DNA from: Thermogutta sp.
GTDB taxonomy: Bacteria; Planctomycetota; Planctomycetia; Pirellulales; Thermoguttaceae
Reading direction: 5' to 3'
Length of the DNA: 10,209 bases
Assembly (NCBI RefSeq): GCF_014359955.1
Contig: NZ_JACIYL010000071.1
Location: 1-10,209 of the forward strand
Shown here: positions 1-7,900 of the stretch, one piece after another
Numbering within the stretch: position 1 is the first letter of the stretch
Layout: every line of letters starts with the position of its first letter
Made by a program: the position numbers and the translations under genes
The notes under the pieces: generated by a model
Seen by the model: only the letters and a program-made list of their open reading frames with translations
Told to the model about the DNA's origin: nothing
Database searches by the model: none

Positions 1-75
1 TTTGCTGACGCCGGACTCGACACCTGGGCCGCGCCGACCGACTACTCCCTGGGTCCCGAAAACTCTTTGAGATAA
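1..75 (+). CDS. C-terminal tail of an unidentified protein (5' truncated by the window)
   Basis: Frame 1 is open from the first base to a TAA at 73-75, giving 24 residues that end APTDYSLGPENSLR. Most third positions are G or C, as expected for coding DNA here, and the stop codon touches the ribosome binding site of the next gene, as in a tightly packed operon. The fragment is too short to name. The APTDY string faintly recalls the C-terminal part of DUF218/YdcF-type proteins, but that is only a resemblance. The gene may be co-transcribed with the small membrane protein that follows. Confidence 0.55.
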   Translation, partial: FADAGLDTWAAPTDYSLGPENSLR

Positions 76-80
76 GGAGG
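74..80 (+). promoter_or_regulatory. Ribosome binding site deciding the DUF2892 start
   Basis: AAGGAGG is a near-perfect Shine-Dalgarno sequence. Its spacing of 8 nt to the ATG at 89, against 2 nt to the ATG at 83, favours the shorter protein. It overlaps the stop codon of the upstream CDS, which suggests translational coupling. Confidence 0.7.
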
Positions 81-88
81 TTATGGCT

Positions 89-319
89 ATGACGATTGAA
101 CGCGGGTTGCGACTGATGGCCGGAATCGTGGTGACAGTGAGTGCCGTTCTGGCATGGGTTCACTCTCCGTATTGGCTCATCCTGACTATTTTCGCTGGCC
201 TGAATCTTTTTCAGTCAGCCTTTACCAACTGGTGCCCCGCGGTATGGATCCTGAGCAAGCTCGGCCTCCAGCCGTGCTGCCCGTGCGATCCACAGAAGGC
301 TTCCCAGAACGCGGCATGA
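89..319 (+). CDS. DUF2892 / YgaP-type small membrane protein
   Basis: A 76-residue protein with two predicted membrane helices (about residues 8-26 and 28-46), then the conserved pattern NLFQSAFTNWCPAVWIL.KLG. That pattern is typical of the membrane domain of YgaP-like sulfurtransferases (DUF2892). In E. coli YgaP this domain is fused to a rhodanese; here it stands alone, so any sulfurtransferase partner would have to be a separate protein. The conserved Cys is C49. A Cys-rich tail (C63, C64, C66) follows and could bind metal or carry sulfur, which is inference. Two in-frame ATGs exist at 83 and 89. The strong ribosome binding site AAGGAGG at 74-80 lies 2 nt from the first and 8 nt from the second, so I chose 89. 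The exact role of the family is not established. Confidence 0.8.
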   Translation: MTIERGLRLMAGIVVTVSAVLAWVHSPYWLILTIFAGLNLFQSAFTNWCPAVWILSKLGLQPCCPCDPQKASQNAA

Positions 320-578
320 AAAGCTCAGCGACTCACCGTTGTCTTGCCGGGACCTATCCCAAATAATGGAAGGTTAATCGCAACGATGGCGTTCTGGTTG
401 CGGTGTTTCGGCCGCGAATGCTTAGGCACGCCGCGAATTCGGAGGGCTGAGGTGTTTCGACCTCGGTCCAGGAGTCGCGGCTAACTGTCAGGCAAGCCAT
501 CGTCGGGTTCGGTTGCCAGAATTTCCCCGCTGGGAGAGTCTGCTTCATCCAGGTCGCTTCGTGGAAAGGGTCGCACTG
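320..578 (+). other. Non-coding gap between the DUF2892 gene and the oxidase genes
   Basis: About 260 bases with no convincing gene. A stem of 7 bp with one G-T pair (447-453 with 460-466, loop GTTTCG) is present but has no T run after it, so I do not call it a terminator. The promoter of the downstream oxidase pair presumably lies here, but I could not pick out a convincing -35/-10 pair. Confidence 0.5.
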
Positions 579-1970
579 ATGCATTATCCCTGGTGGTACG
601 TCCCCGTCCTGACGGCACCCATGCTCATCGCCATCATCGCAGTGTTACACGTTCTTGTCTCCCATTATGCGGTGGGAGGCGGACTCTTCTTTGCAGTGGA
701 AGTGTCTCATGCCTACCGCACCGGGAATCGTGAATATCTGGCTTACTTGAAGCGTCACGCCCCGTTTTTCATCCTTTTGACGGTCGTGTTCGGGGCCATT
801 ACCGGCGTCGGCATCTGGTGGACCATTGGGCTGGCCTCTCCCCTGGCTACCGAAGTCCTCATCCACACGTTCGTGTTCGGCTGGGCAACAGAGTGGGTGT
901 TCTTCGTCCTGGAATTGACGTCGGCCTTCATTTTTTACTACTACTGGGATCGACTGCCGCCGCGTATTCATCGGGCGATCGCCTGGATCTACGCAATATC
1001 GGCCTGGATGAGTCTTGTGCTCATCACGGGCATCACCGCGTTCATGCTGCACCCGGGAACCTGGCTGGAATCTCCGTCGTTCTGGCGCGGTTTCTTCAAT
1101 CCCCAATTTATCCCGCAGGTCATTTCTCGAACGGGTGGAGCCATTCTGCTGACCGCGCTGTACGTGTATCTCCATAGCTCGCTGACCTTGCCGGCGGGAG
1201 AAGTGCGGAACCTTATCATCCAGCGTTCGACCCGACCGGCGCTTCTGGGAGCCGTTTTGATCACCGTGGGGGGGTTGGCGTGGTTTGCTTTCCTGCCGTC
1301 TTCTGCTCGGATGGCCCTGGAAGCGGCCGCGGTCCTGACGGTTCTCACGGTGCTCATTTTCGCCCTCACCGCCGCGGTGTTTGTGCTGTTATACCTGGGG
1401 CCTTATCGCAATCCCGGCTGGATGACGCCCGGTTTCGCCGCGGCGCTTTTGCTCTTTGGTCTGGCCGCTTTCAGCACGGGAGAGTTCATCCGCGAGGCCG
1501 TCCGAAAACCCTATGTTGTGTATGGGGTGGTGCTGGGCAACCAGATCCTGGAGAAAGAGGTTCCTGAGTTTCGGAAGGAAGGTTTCCTGCAGAGTGGCCG
1601 GTGGACTCGCCAATTCGTGGCCGAGCGGTATCCGGAGGTTATTCAGGACGGACGTATTCTGCCCGAGCGGCTCCTCCAACTTTCAGAACAGGATCGACGG
1701 TTGCTGGGGCAGGTGATCTTTATGCACCATTGCAATGATTGCCACGCAGCCGAGACGGGGTACTCTGCTGTCGGCCCCCTGCTGTTTTCACGTCCCCGGG
1801 AAATGCTCGTCGATATGGTCCGCCATCTGCACGAGACACACTATTTCATGCCGCCCTGGTCGGGGACTCCGGAGGAAGCAGAACTCGTGACGGACTATCT
1901 TTTGTCGATTGCCCCGGAACGCCCTCACGGCATTTATCCCACACTTGAGCAACTGGAGGCACGTCGATGA
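579..1970 (+). CDS. Cytochrome bd-like oxidase subunit I with C-terminal cytochrome c domain
   Basis: A 464-residue membrane protein of the CydA (cytochrome bd subunit I) superfamily. Helix 1 carries LHVLVSHYAVGGG with H24, which aligns with the axial heme ligand His19 of E. coli CydA. E105 and E112 sit in a helix resembling the CydA E99/E107 helix, followed by YYYWDRLPP. EAVRKPYVVYG (around 306-316) stands where quinol-oxidising CydA has GRQPW. The C-terminal 90 residues are a cytochrome c domain: heme motif CNDCH at 385-389 and probable axial Met424 in FMPPW. The likely role is O2 reduction, or another oxidase-like reaction, with electrons entering through heme c rather than a canonical quinol site. 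The start ATG at 579 has GGAAAGGG 8 nt upstream; a TTG at 513 would add 22 polar residues and is less likely. The stop overlaps the next gene by 4 nt. Confidence 0.82.
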   Translation: MHYPWWYVPVLTAPMLIAIIAVLHVLVSHYAVGGGLFFAVEVSHAYRTGNREYLAYLKRHAPFFILLTVVFGAITGVGIWWTIGLASPLATEVLIHTFVFGWATEWVFFVLELTSAFIFYYYWDRLPPRIHRAIAWIYAISAWMSLVLITGITAFMLHPGTWLESPSFWRGFFNPQFIPQVISRTGGAILLTALYVYLHSSLTLPAGEVRNLIIQRSTRPALLGAVLITVGGLAWFAFLPSSARMALEAAAVLTVLTVLIFALTAAVFVLLYLGPYRNPGWMTPGFAAALLLFGLAAFSTGEFIREAVRKPYVVYGVVLGNQILEKEVPEFRKEGFLQSGRWTRQFVAERYPEVIQDGRILPERLLQLSEQDRRLLGQVIFMHHCNDCHAAETGYSAVGPLLFSRPREMLVDMVRHLHETHYFMPPWSGTPEEAELVTDYLLSIAPERPHGIYPTLEQLEARR

Positions 1971-3100
1971 TGGAACCGGTCGATCCAGCAACTTTGGGTC
2001 CTCTGCCTGCGCCATTCTGGTTCATCCAGTTTTTTAAGGTGCTGGGATTTATTCTGCACATGGTGCCCATGAACCTGTGGTTTGCGGGGATGTTTTTGAT
2101 CCTCGTACTCTACAGGCGTGAAGGTCCCGCGCGACACTGGGCCGAACGTATGGCGACGCTCATGCCGGTGATCATCGCGTTTGGTGTCAACTTTGGAATA
2201 GTCCCCCTTCTTTTCATCCAGGTGGCGTATCCCTGGGCCTTTTACCCCGCCACGATTCTTACCGCATGGTTCTGGCTGGCCATCATCGGCCTGCTCCTGG
2301 TTGCTTACTACGGGGTGTACGCCTTTGCCTTTGGAGTGACACCGGACCGTCCCATGCCGGCATGGAGGTATATAGCGGGCTGGGTGGCGGCTGTGTTTTT
2401 CCTGATCATTGCCATTCTTTTCTCCAACGGAATGAGCCTGATGGCAGCCCCCGAAAGATGGAAGTCGATCTGGCTGGCGCACCAGGTGGCCGGGGCAGCG
2501 ACAGGAACAGGGCACAATTTCGCCGATTCCTCCCTCTGGCACCGCTGGCCGATGGTGCTGGGCATGGCTTTCCTCACCACCGCCGCGTGGTCTCTTATCG
2601 ATGGAATGTTCTTTGATGCAAAAGCCGACGCCTCGTACCGCCAGTGGCTGACAAAGTATGCGTTTGTGATCGGGATCATAGGTGCGGTCATTTACGTGGG
2701 ATCCGGAACAGGATATGTCTTCGGTTCGTGGCCTAAGGAAGTCTTCCAATACATGTGGAGCGGCTGGCGGCTGCCACTGACCGTTCTCACGGGGGCATCA
2801 CCGGCTCTTGTCCTGGTTGTGCTGTTCCTGATCCGCATCAGAGGACTCTCTCCCCTGACAGCAGCTTTGGCAGGGGTTGCCCAACTGGTGGTCATCACAC
2901 TCAACGCGGTGAGCCGGCAGATCGTTCAGAACATCGAACTGGCCCACTACGCACCGGTCTGGAAAATTCCCGAAAAGCCGGATTGGGGGCCGATGGCGCT
3001 CTTTCTGGGAACGTTTGCCGTGGGCACGGTGGTCCTTGTATGGATGCTCCAGCAGCTCGTGCGTGTTCATCGCGGAGAGCCTTCAGTCGCAGAATCGTGA
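1967..3100 (+). CDS. Second bd-oxidase-like membrane subunit, apparently a CydA paralogue
   Basis: A 377-residue polytopic membrane protein with about eight or nine hydrophobic helices. It starts at an ATG overlapping the previous stop (ATGA), with GGAGG at 1955-1959, 7 nt upstream, so the two subunits are translationally coupled and probably form one complex. I see no CydB signature. Instead, several landmarks match subunit I or CydA in the same order: H31 in LHMVPMNLWFAG (compare helix 1 His), FGVNFG followed by an aromatic-rich helix, SNGMSLMAAP (compare the CydA N.WMQ.P segment), H192-R193 before a helix ending LTTA, and NAVSRQIVQN (compare EAVRKPYVVYG in subunit I). It has no CXXCH motif. 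Assignment to the bd superfamily is inferred from motifs read by eye; a structural partner without its own active site is also possible. Confidence 0.7.
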   Translation: MMEPVDPATLGPLPAPFWFIQFFKVLGFILHMVPMNLWFAGMFLILVLYRREGPARHWAERMATLMPVIIAFGVNFGIVPLLFIQVAYPWAFYPATILTAWFWLAIIGLLLVAYYGVYAFAFGVTPDRPMPAWRYIAGWVAAVFFLIIAILFSNGMSLMAAPERWKSIWLAHQVAGAATGTGHNFADSSLWHRWPMVLGMAFLTTAAWSLIDGMFFDAKADASYRQWLTKYAFVIGIIGAVIYVGSGTGYVFGSWPKEVFQYMWSGWRLPLTVLTGASPALVLVVLFLIRIRGLSPLTAALAGVAQLVVITLNAVSRQIVQNIELAHYAPVWKIPEKPDWGPMALFLGTFAVGTVVLVWMLQQLVRVHRGEPSVAES

Positions 3101-3135
3101 TGAGGCCGCGATAGTGTTGGTTCGGCCCGGCCTCG

Positions 3136-3168
3136 GGCTATCAGTTAAAGGAGAGGATAGCCGTTTTT
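3136..3168 (+). terminator. Intrinsic terminator after the oxidase genes
   Basis: A perfect 7-bp stem, GGCTATC (3136-3142) with GATAGCC (3156-3162), closes a 13-nt loop and is followed by GTTTTT. It lies 36 nt after the stop codon of the second oxidase subunit and should end transcription of that operon. Confidence 0.75.
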
Positions 3169-3449
3169 GACACCGTCGCGAACGGACAACGTGGTCCCGG
3201 GCACTGTCCCGGCAGTGGCGCGCCGTGCGGTGCTGCCTCACGTTTCGAAAAAAGACAATCAGATCCGACGCTCGATTTTTTGAAAGCGCGCCGGTCCCGT
3301 GGCCGGCAGGTGGTTCAGGCATCGAGAATCCAGCGATTTGTGTCTTGCCGGACCGACAAAATTTTGTTAAAGATTACTGCCAGAATTTGCAAGTGCTGGG
3401 TTCCTTTCCGTTCTCCTACAGGGTGTGGAATGAACGACTGCTAGAAATC
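3169..3449 (+). other. Non-coding gap upstream of the methyltransferase gene
   Basis: About 280 bases between the terminator and the methyltransferase start. The methyltransferase frame stays open back to a GTG at 3225, but the extra 75 residues are polar, resemble nothing I know and precede a natural membrane-protein N-terminus, so I treat this stretch as non-coding. It holds a 12-bp perfect palindrome, ACAAAATTTTGT (3356-3367), and a short hairpin at about 3202-3217. No promoter could be assigned with confidence. Confidence 0.5.
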
Positions 3450-4034
3450 ATGCGACTGAATGCGGCGAAACTTTTGATAGCACTCGTCATTCCTCTTGTG
3501 CTGTTTTCCCACCATATGTACAGGGAGGACGGCCCTCTCAATCTCAGCATGGAAACCCTGGGCTGCGCGGCGATTTTCCTTTCGGCCGTCGGTCGAATCT
3601 GGGCGGCTGCGTACATTGCGGGCAAAAAGAACCGAGAAGTGGTCGTTTCGGGACCTTACTCACTCAGTCGGCACCCGCTGTATTTGTTCACTGCGCTGGG
3701 GTTTATCGGGACGGGACTAGCACTGGAATCGCTGACCCTGACGGCCATTTTTCTGGGGATTTTTCTCGTCACCCACTGGCCGGCCATGCGGCGGGAAGAG
3801 AAGTACCTGAGCGATTCTTTCGGCGAACAATATCAAGCATATGCCAGGGCCACACCCCGCTGGTGGCCTCAATGGGGAAAGTTTTACACTCCTGGTGAAG
3901 GCACCATCAACTATTCCGTATTCACTCGTGCGGTGCTCGACGCCGCCCTCATTGGCCTGATCTATCCCGGGGTGCAAATTTTGGAATGGGCCCATATTCA
4001 CCATCTCGTCCCCGTTCTCTTCCGCCTCTACTGA
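3450..4034 (+). CDS. Isoprenylcysteine/phospholipid methyltransferase-family membrane protein
   Basis: A 194-residue membrane protein with the signature of the ICMT/PEMT superfamily: GPYSLSRHPLY at 68-78, a hydrophobic helix pair, then REEKYLSDSFGEQYQAYARA and PRWWP at 136-140. In characterised relatives these motifs bind S-adenosylmethionine at the membrane face. Bacterial members methylate lipids or small thiols, or have unknown substrates, so the substrate cannot be named. Two N-terminal helices (about 5-20 and 34-55) and a C-terminal helix (about 160-178) extend the core. I chose ATG 3450 because the homologous, hydrophobic part begins there. No good ribosome binding site precedes it. A 4-codon reading frame (ATG 3430 to TAG 3444) ends 5 nt upstream and might couple initiation, which is speculative. 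The gene converges on mutM with 36 nt between the stops. Confidence 0.8.
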   Translation: MRLNAAKLLIALVIPLVLFSHHMYREDGPLNLSMETLGCAAIFLSAVGRIWAAAYIAGKKNREVVVSGPYSLSRHPLYLFTALGFIGTGLALESLTLTAIFLGIFLVTHWPAMRREEKYLSDSFGEQYQAYARATPRWWPQWGKFYTPGEGTINYSVFTRAVLDAALIGLIYPGVQILEWAHIHHLVPVLFRLY

Positions 4035-4070
4035 GCGCGCGGGCTGAAGAGGTGGCCCGACGGGAACGGA

Positions 4071-4958
4071 TTACGCGCGGGCAAGTCTTCGTCTCAGGCG
4101 AACTGGAAGCCGCTGGCATACCGGGCAGAAGAAAGTGGAACGCTGGGCGAGTACTATCCGGCGGATGATTCCTTTTCCGCACTGTCGGCATTTTTGTCCC
4201 TCGCGATGGTACACGCGGTGTTCATTCTGATAACTGCCTGGCATGTTCTCGGGAGTTGTGTAGGCGCCATCCCCGAGAGTGGATCCCTGCAATGCGATGG
4301 CTTCCCGCAAAACCCGGTGAAGACTCTCGGTGACGGCTCGCCATTGCGAACTGGAAAGATGGCAGCAGGGAAGTTGGGGATGAACTTTGGCGCGATGGAG
4401 GGCCTCCGACGCATAAATGTTTCCCACGCCCGCCAGGACAGATTGATCCATCAAAGCCACCTTGATGGCACAATGGCGTTTCCGCAGCCGATCCCGAAGT
4501 TGAAACCAGGTAATGGCTAGGGCATCCGGCCCTATTCTCTCGGGCCCCAATTCTCTGCGACAATCTTCCTCGGAGATGAGGCGGACGATCCCTAGACCGC
4601 GTGTATCGCGAAAAACCAGCAGGTGCTGTCGCACCGCCCCACGGTCTTCTTCACGGCACAAATGAAGTTTCAATCGGATATGGGAGAGGTCACCGGGTGG
4701 ATCGACGATGACCCGTCCTGTCATTCGCGGTTCGATGAGGAGAACCTCTCCACCATTGAGGCGGATGAGGAGCCTTTTGCCCACTCGGTCCACGTCTTCG
4801 ATGCGGCGTCCGGCAAGGCGTCGGCACAATTCGTCCGGTGGGGGCACGTACTCAATGGGCTGGACGTTGAGAATGGGAACTTCCGCGCTGTGAATGCGCG
4901 CGCCGCGGAGTGGCGCAACTCCGCGTCGCATGGTCTCGACTTCTGGCAGCTCCGGCAT
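4071..4958 (-). CDS. mutM: Formamidopyrimidine-DNA glycosylase (Fpg/MutM)
   Basis: A bifunctional DNA glycosylase/AP lyase that removes 8-oxoguanine and formamidopyrimidines. The 295-residue protein has all the main family landmarks: N-terminal MPELPEVE with P2 as Schiff-base nucleophile and E3, K61 in VGKRLLI, M79 in EPRMTG, the helix-two-turn-helix segment DQSVLAGVGNIYASEAL (171-187), and a C-terminal zinc finger with C257, C260, C278 and C281 and R273 in the beta-hairpin. The void-filling segment reads D118-T-R-G-L-G, with Leu122 where E. coli Fpg has Phe110 in DPRRFG. The length is slightly above the usual 270 or so residues. It begins 15 nt after the valS stop, with only a weak GAGG close to the ATG, so it probably depends on translation or transcription from valS. 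No terminator was recognised after it. Confidence 0.95.
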   Translation of the reverse strand: MPELPEVETMRRGVAPLRGARIHSAEVPILNVQPIEYVPPPDELCRRLAGRRIEDVDRVGKRLLIRLNGGEVLLIEPRMTGRVIVDPPGDLSHIRLKLHLCREEDRGAVRQHLLVFRDTRGLGIVRLISEEDCRRELGPERIGPDALAITWFQLRDRLRKRHCAIKVALMDQSVLAGVGNIYASEALHRAKVHPQLPCCHLSSSQWRAVTESLHRVLREAIALQGSTLGDGAYTTPENMPGSYQNEHRVYHREGQKCRQCGKGIIRRIVLAQRSTFFCPVCQRLPVRLRRRLARA

Positions 4959-4973
4959 AAGCCTCGGTGAATC

Positions 4974-7900
4974 CTACGTCGTTCCTCCCAACTGGGCGAT
5001 CACATGGGAAACCGCTGCATACTGCTCTTCCAGTTGGCGAAGCGACTGCCGTTCTTTTTCCACGACATTGCGGGGGGCCTTTTCTACGAAGGCCTGGTTT
5101 TCCAACTTCTTTCGCTTCTGCGAGATCAGGGCTTCCAATTTCGCCAATTCCTGACGCTTTCTGGCAATTTCCCGGCTCCGCTCTGCTTCGGAAAGTTTGA
5201 CGCGGACCGTTGCACCATCCCCCACATACACCACGGTGGAAAGCCCCGGCTCGCCTTCGTCCACAAACTGGATATCGGCGCGGGCCATGGTCTGGAAATA
5301 CGGCAGCATCGGCCGCAGTTGGTTCGCCACGTCCTGCCGGGCGACAATCTCCACCAGCATTGTTTCCGACGGCGGAATGGTGTTCCGCATGCGGTATTCC
5401 CGCAAGGACTTCAACACCTCCTGGAAGCTGCGGAACTGCTCTTCGATCGCCGGGTCTTGATCTCCCGGCGAAGCGACCGGCCAGGGCGCGATCATGATGC
5501 TTTCCGCCGCCTGGGCCGGTTGTGGCAGGCCGCGAATCGGTGCCGCTTGCGCCAGTAGTTGCCACACGTGCTCGGTGAGGAACGGAATCATCGGATGCAG
5601 AAGTCGCAGCAGTGTGTCGAGGCCATGGACGAGCAGTCTCTGAGCTGTCGGGCGGCTTTCCGCGGATTGCAGCCGAACCTTCACCATTTCCACATAGAAA
5701 CTGCAGAATTCGTCCCAGGCGAAATCGTAGAGCGTTCGCGCCGCATCCGAAAAGCGATAATTTTCCAGATGATCCGTCACCTGCTGAACCACCGTCGCCA
5801 GGCGGCTCAACAGCCAGCGATCTTCCAGGAAGAGTTCCTCCGGCCGCACCGTCCCCGGGGAAAATCCCTCCAGGTTGAGAAGGACGAACCGCGAGGCGTT
5901 CCAAAGTTTGTTGCAGAAATTGCGGGCCAGTTCAAACCGTTCACTCACCACCGGGCCGCGCGGCAGAGCCTTGTCCTCGGGTTTTTCCGCCCATTGCGTG
6001 GCGAACGGTTTTTTGCAGTGCGGGCAGATGATGCGCGGGAGAATCCTGTTCTCGCGGGTCTGCTCGATGAGTTGCCCACAGTGAGGGCACTCGAAACTCA
6101 CCGGCATGCGGATGTCCTGTGTTTCCGTTGTCAGATAGGCCAGACCATAGCGGAGCGCATCCGCTCCAAATTTTTCCATGACGTCCACGGGATCGACGCC
6201 GTTCCCTTTGGACTTGGACATCCCTTCTCCGTAACCGTCGAGGATTTTGGGGTGAATGTACACGTCCCGGAAGGGAACTTCTCCGACGTTGTAAAGTCCG
6301 GCCAGCACCATCCGCGCCACCCAAAGGGTGATGATGTCTCGGCTGGTCACCAGCGTGTTCGTGGGGTAGAAATAGCGAAGCTCGGGCGTATCTTCCGGCC
6401 AGCCGAGAGTGGAGTGCGGCCATAACGCAGAGCTGAACCACGTGTCGAGCACATCTTCTTCCCGCCGCAGGGTATGTCCCGGGACAGCGTCAGCAGGGAG
6501 ATCTTCCAGGGCGCAGATGAGCCACTGACGATGTTCCTCATCCCAGCGCCACACTACGTCGTCCCGTCCGGCAAACGCTTCCTGCAATTCTTTCTCGGTG
6601 GCGGTATCGCAGTACCAGATGGGGATCTGGTGCCCCCACCAGAGCTGCCGGCTGATCGGCCAGTCTCGTTTCTCACTCAGCCAGTCAAGATAGGTCTTCG
6701 CATAGCGCGGTGGAATGATCCGCACTCGCCCGTCGATGACCGCATCCATGGCCATCTGGGCCAGACGTTCCATCTTCACGAACCACTGATCGGTGAGCAG
6801 GGGTTCGATTGGTGTCTTCGACCGATCTGAATGGGCCAGGTCGATGATCCGCTCTTCGACCTTTTCCACCAGCCCGAGTTTCTCGAGGTCCGCCACGACA
6901 TTCTGCCGGGCCTCCATGATCGTCTGCCCCTTGTAGGCCCCCGCGTTCTCGTTGAGTGTCCCATCGAGATTGAGGATATTGATCATCGGCAGGTTGTGCC
7001 GCAGCGCCACCTCGTAGTCGTTGGGATCGTGGGCGGGAGTGATCTTGACGCAACCGGTTCCCATTTCCGGCTTGGCCCAAACATCTGTGATGAGCGGAAT
7101 CGGCCGGTTCTGGAGGGGAAGAAGCACCTTTCGGCCTGCTTGGGCCATGTCCCGCAGTTTGAGCAACGTGGGCAGCAGTGTCTGCCGCCGCTGCTGCAGA
7201 TTCTCCAATTCCCGTTCAAGTTCGATGCGTTCCTTTTCGCCGGCCGTATTGAGCCGTTTTCGCAACTCGCGTTCCGCCTTATCCAGCGCGGCTTCCGGAT
7301 CAGGATGGACGGCCACTGCGGTGTCGCCGAGCATCGTTTCCGGACGGGTCGTTGCCACCGTCACATATTCCGGTTCGCCCGGCTGGGGATCAATCACGGG
7401 ATACCGGAAGTACCAGAAATGCCCGGGCACCGGCTCGTGGAACACTTCGTCATCGGCGACCGCCGTCTGCAGGAGCGTGTCCCAGTTCACCAGACGCCGT
7501 CCCCGATAAATGAGTCCATCCCGAAAAAGCCGGAAGAACGTATGGCGCACCGCCCGGGCACAAATGGGATCGAGCGTGAAGCGGGTCCGCCGCCAATCAC
7601 AACTGCAGCCCATCCGTTTGAGCTGATCGAGGATCCGTTTTTCGTAGGCATCCTTCCATGCCCAAATCCTTGCCACCAGTCCTTCCCGCCCCACGTCATG
7701 GCGCGTCTTACCCTCTTCGGCCAGAAGCCGACGCTCCACAACGGCCTGGGTGGCTATCCCGGCATGGTCGGTACCGGGAATCCACAGGGCGTTAAAACCC
7801 TGCATCCGCTTCATGCGAATGAGAATATCTTGGAGGGTATTGTTGAGGGCGTGTCCAAGATGGAGGGCGCCGGTAACGTTTGGCGGCGGGATAACTATGG

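Noticed and set aside
447..466. Hairpin CTGAGGT-loop-ACCTCGG as a terminator
   Set aside because: No T-rich run follows on either strand, so termination is unsupported.
513..578. TTG-initiated N-terminal extension of the cytochrome bd-like subunit
   Set aside because: ATG 579 has a good Shine-Dalgarno at proper spacing, and the added residues are not a recognisable signal or helix.
1934..2749. - strand open frame of 271 codons
   Set aside because: It is antisense to the second oxidase subunit, rich in His, Arg and Gly with no domain, and lacks a ribosome binding site.
3356..3367. ACAAAATTTTGT palindrome as an operator
   Set aside because: It is short and AT-only in its centre, with no convincing promoter next to it; chance is likely.
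3225..3449. 75-residue N-terminal extension of the methyltransferase-family protein from a GTG
   Set aside because: The residues are polar and unlike the family; the natural hydrophobic N-terminus begins at the ATG at 3450.
4035..4070. Bidirectional terminator between the convergent methyltransferase and mutM genes
   Set aside because: Only a 4-bp GGGC/GCCC stem is present and there is no T run on either strand.
4852..5904. - strand open frame of 350 codons overlapping valS and mutM
   Set aside because: It is on the same strand but in another frame over well-conserved valS sequence. The product is a low-complexity Gly/Arg/Ala mix without motifs.
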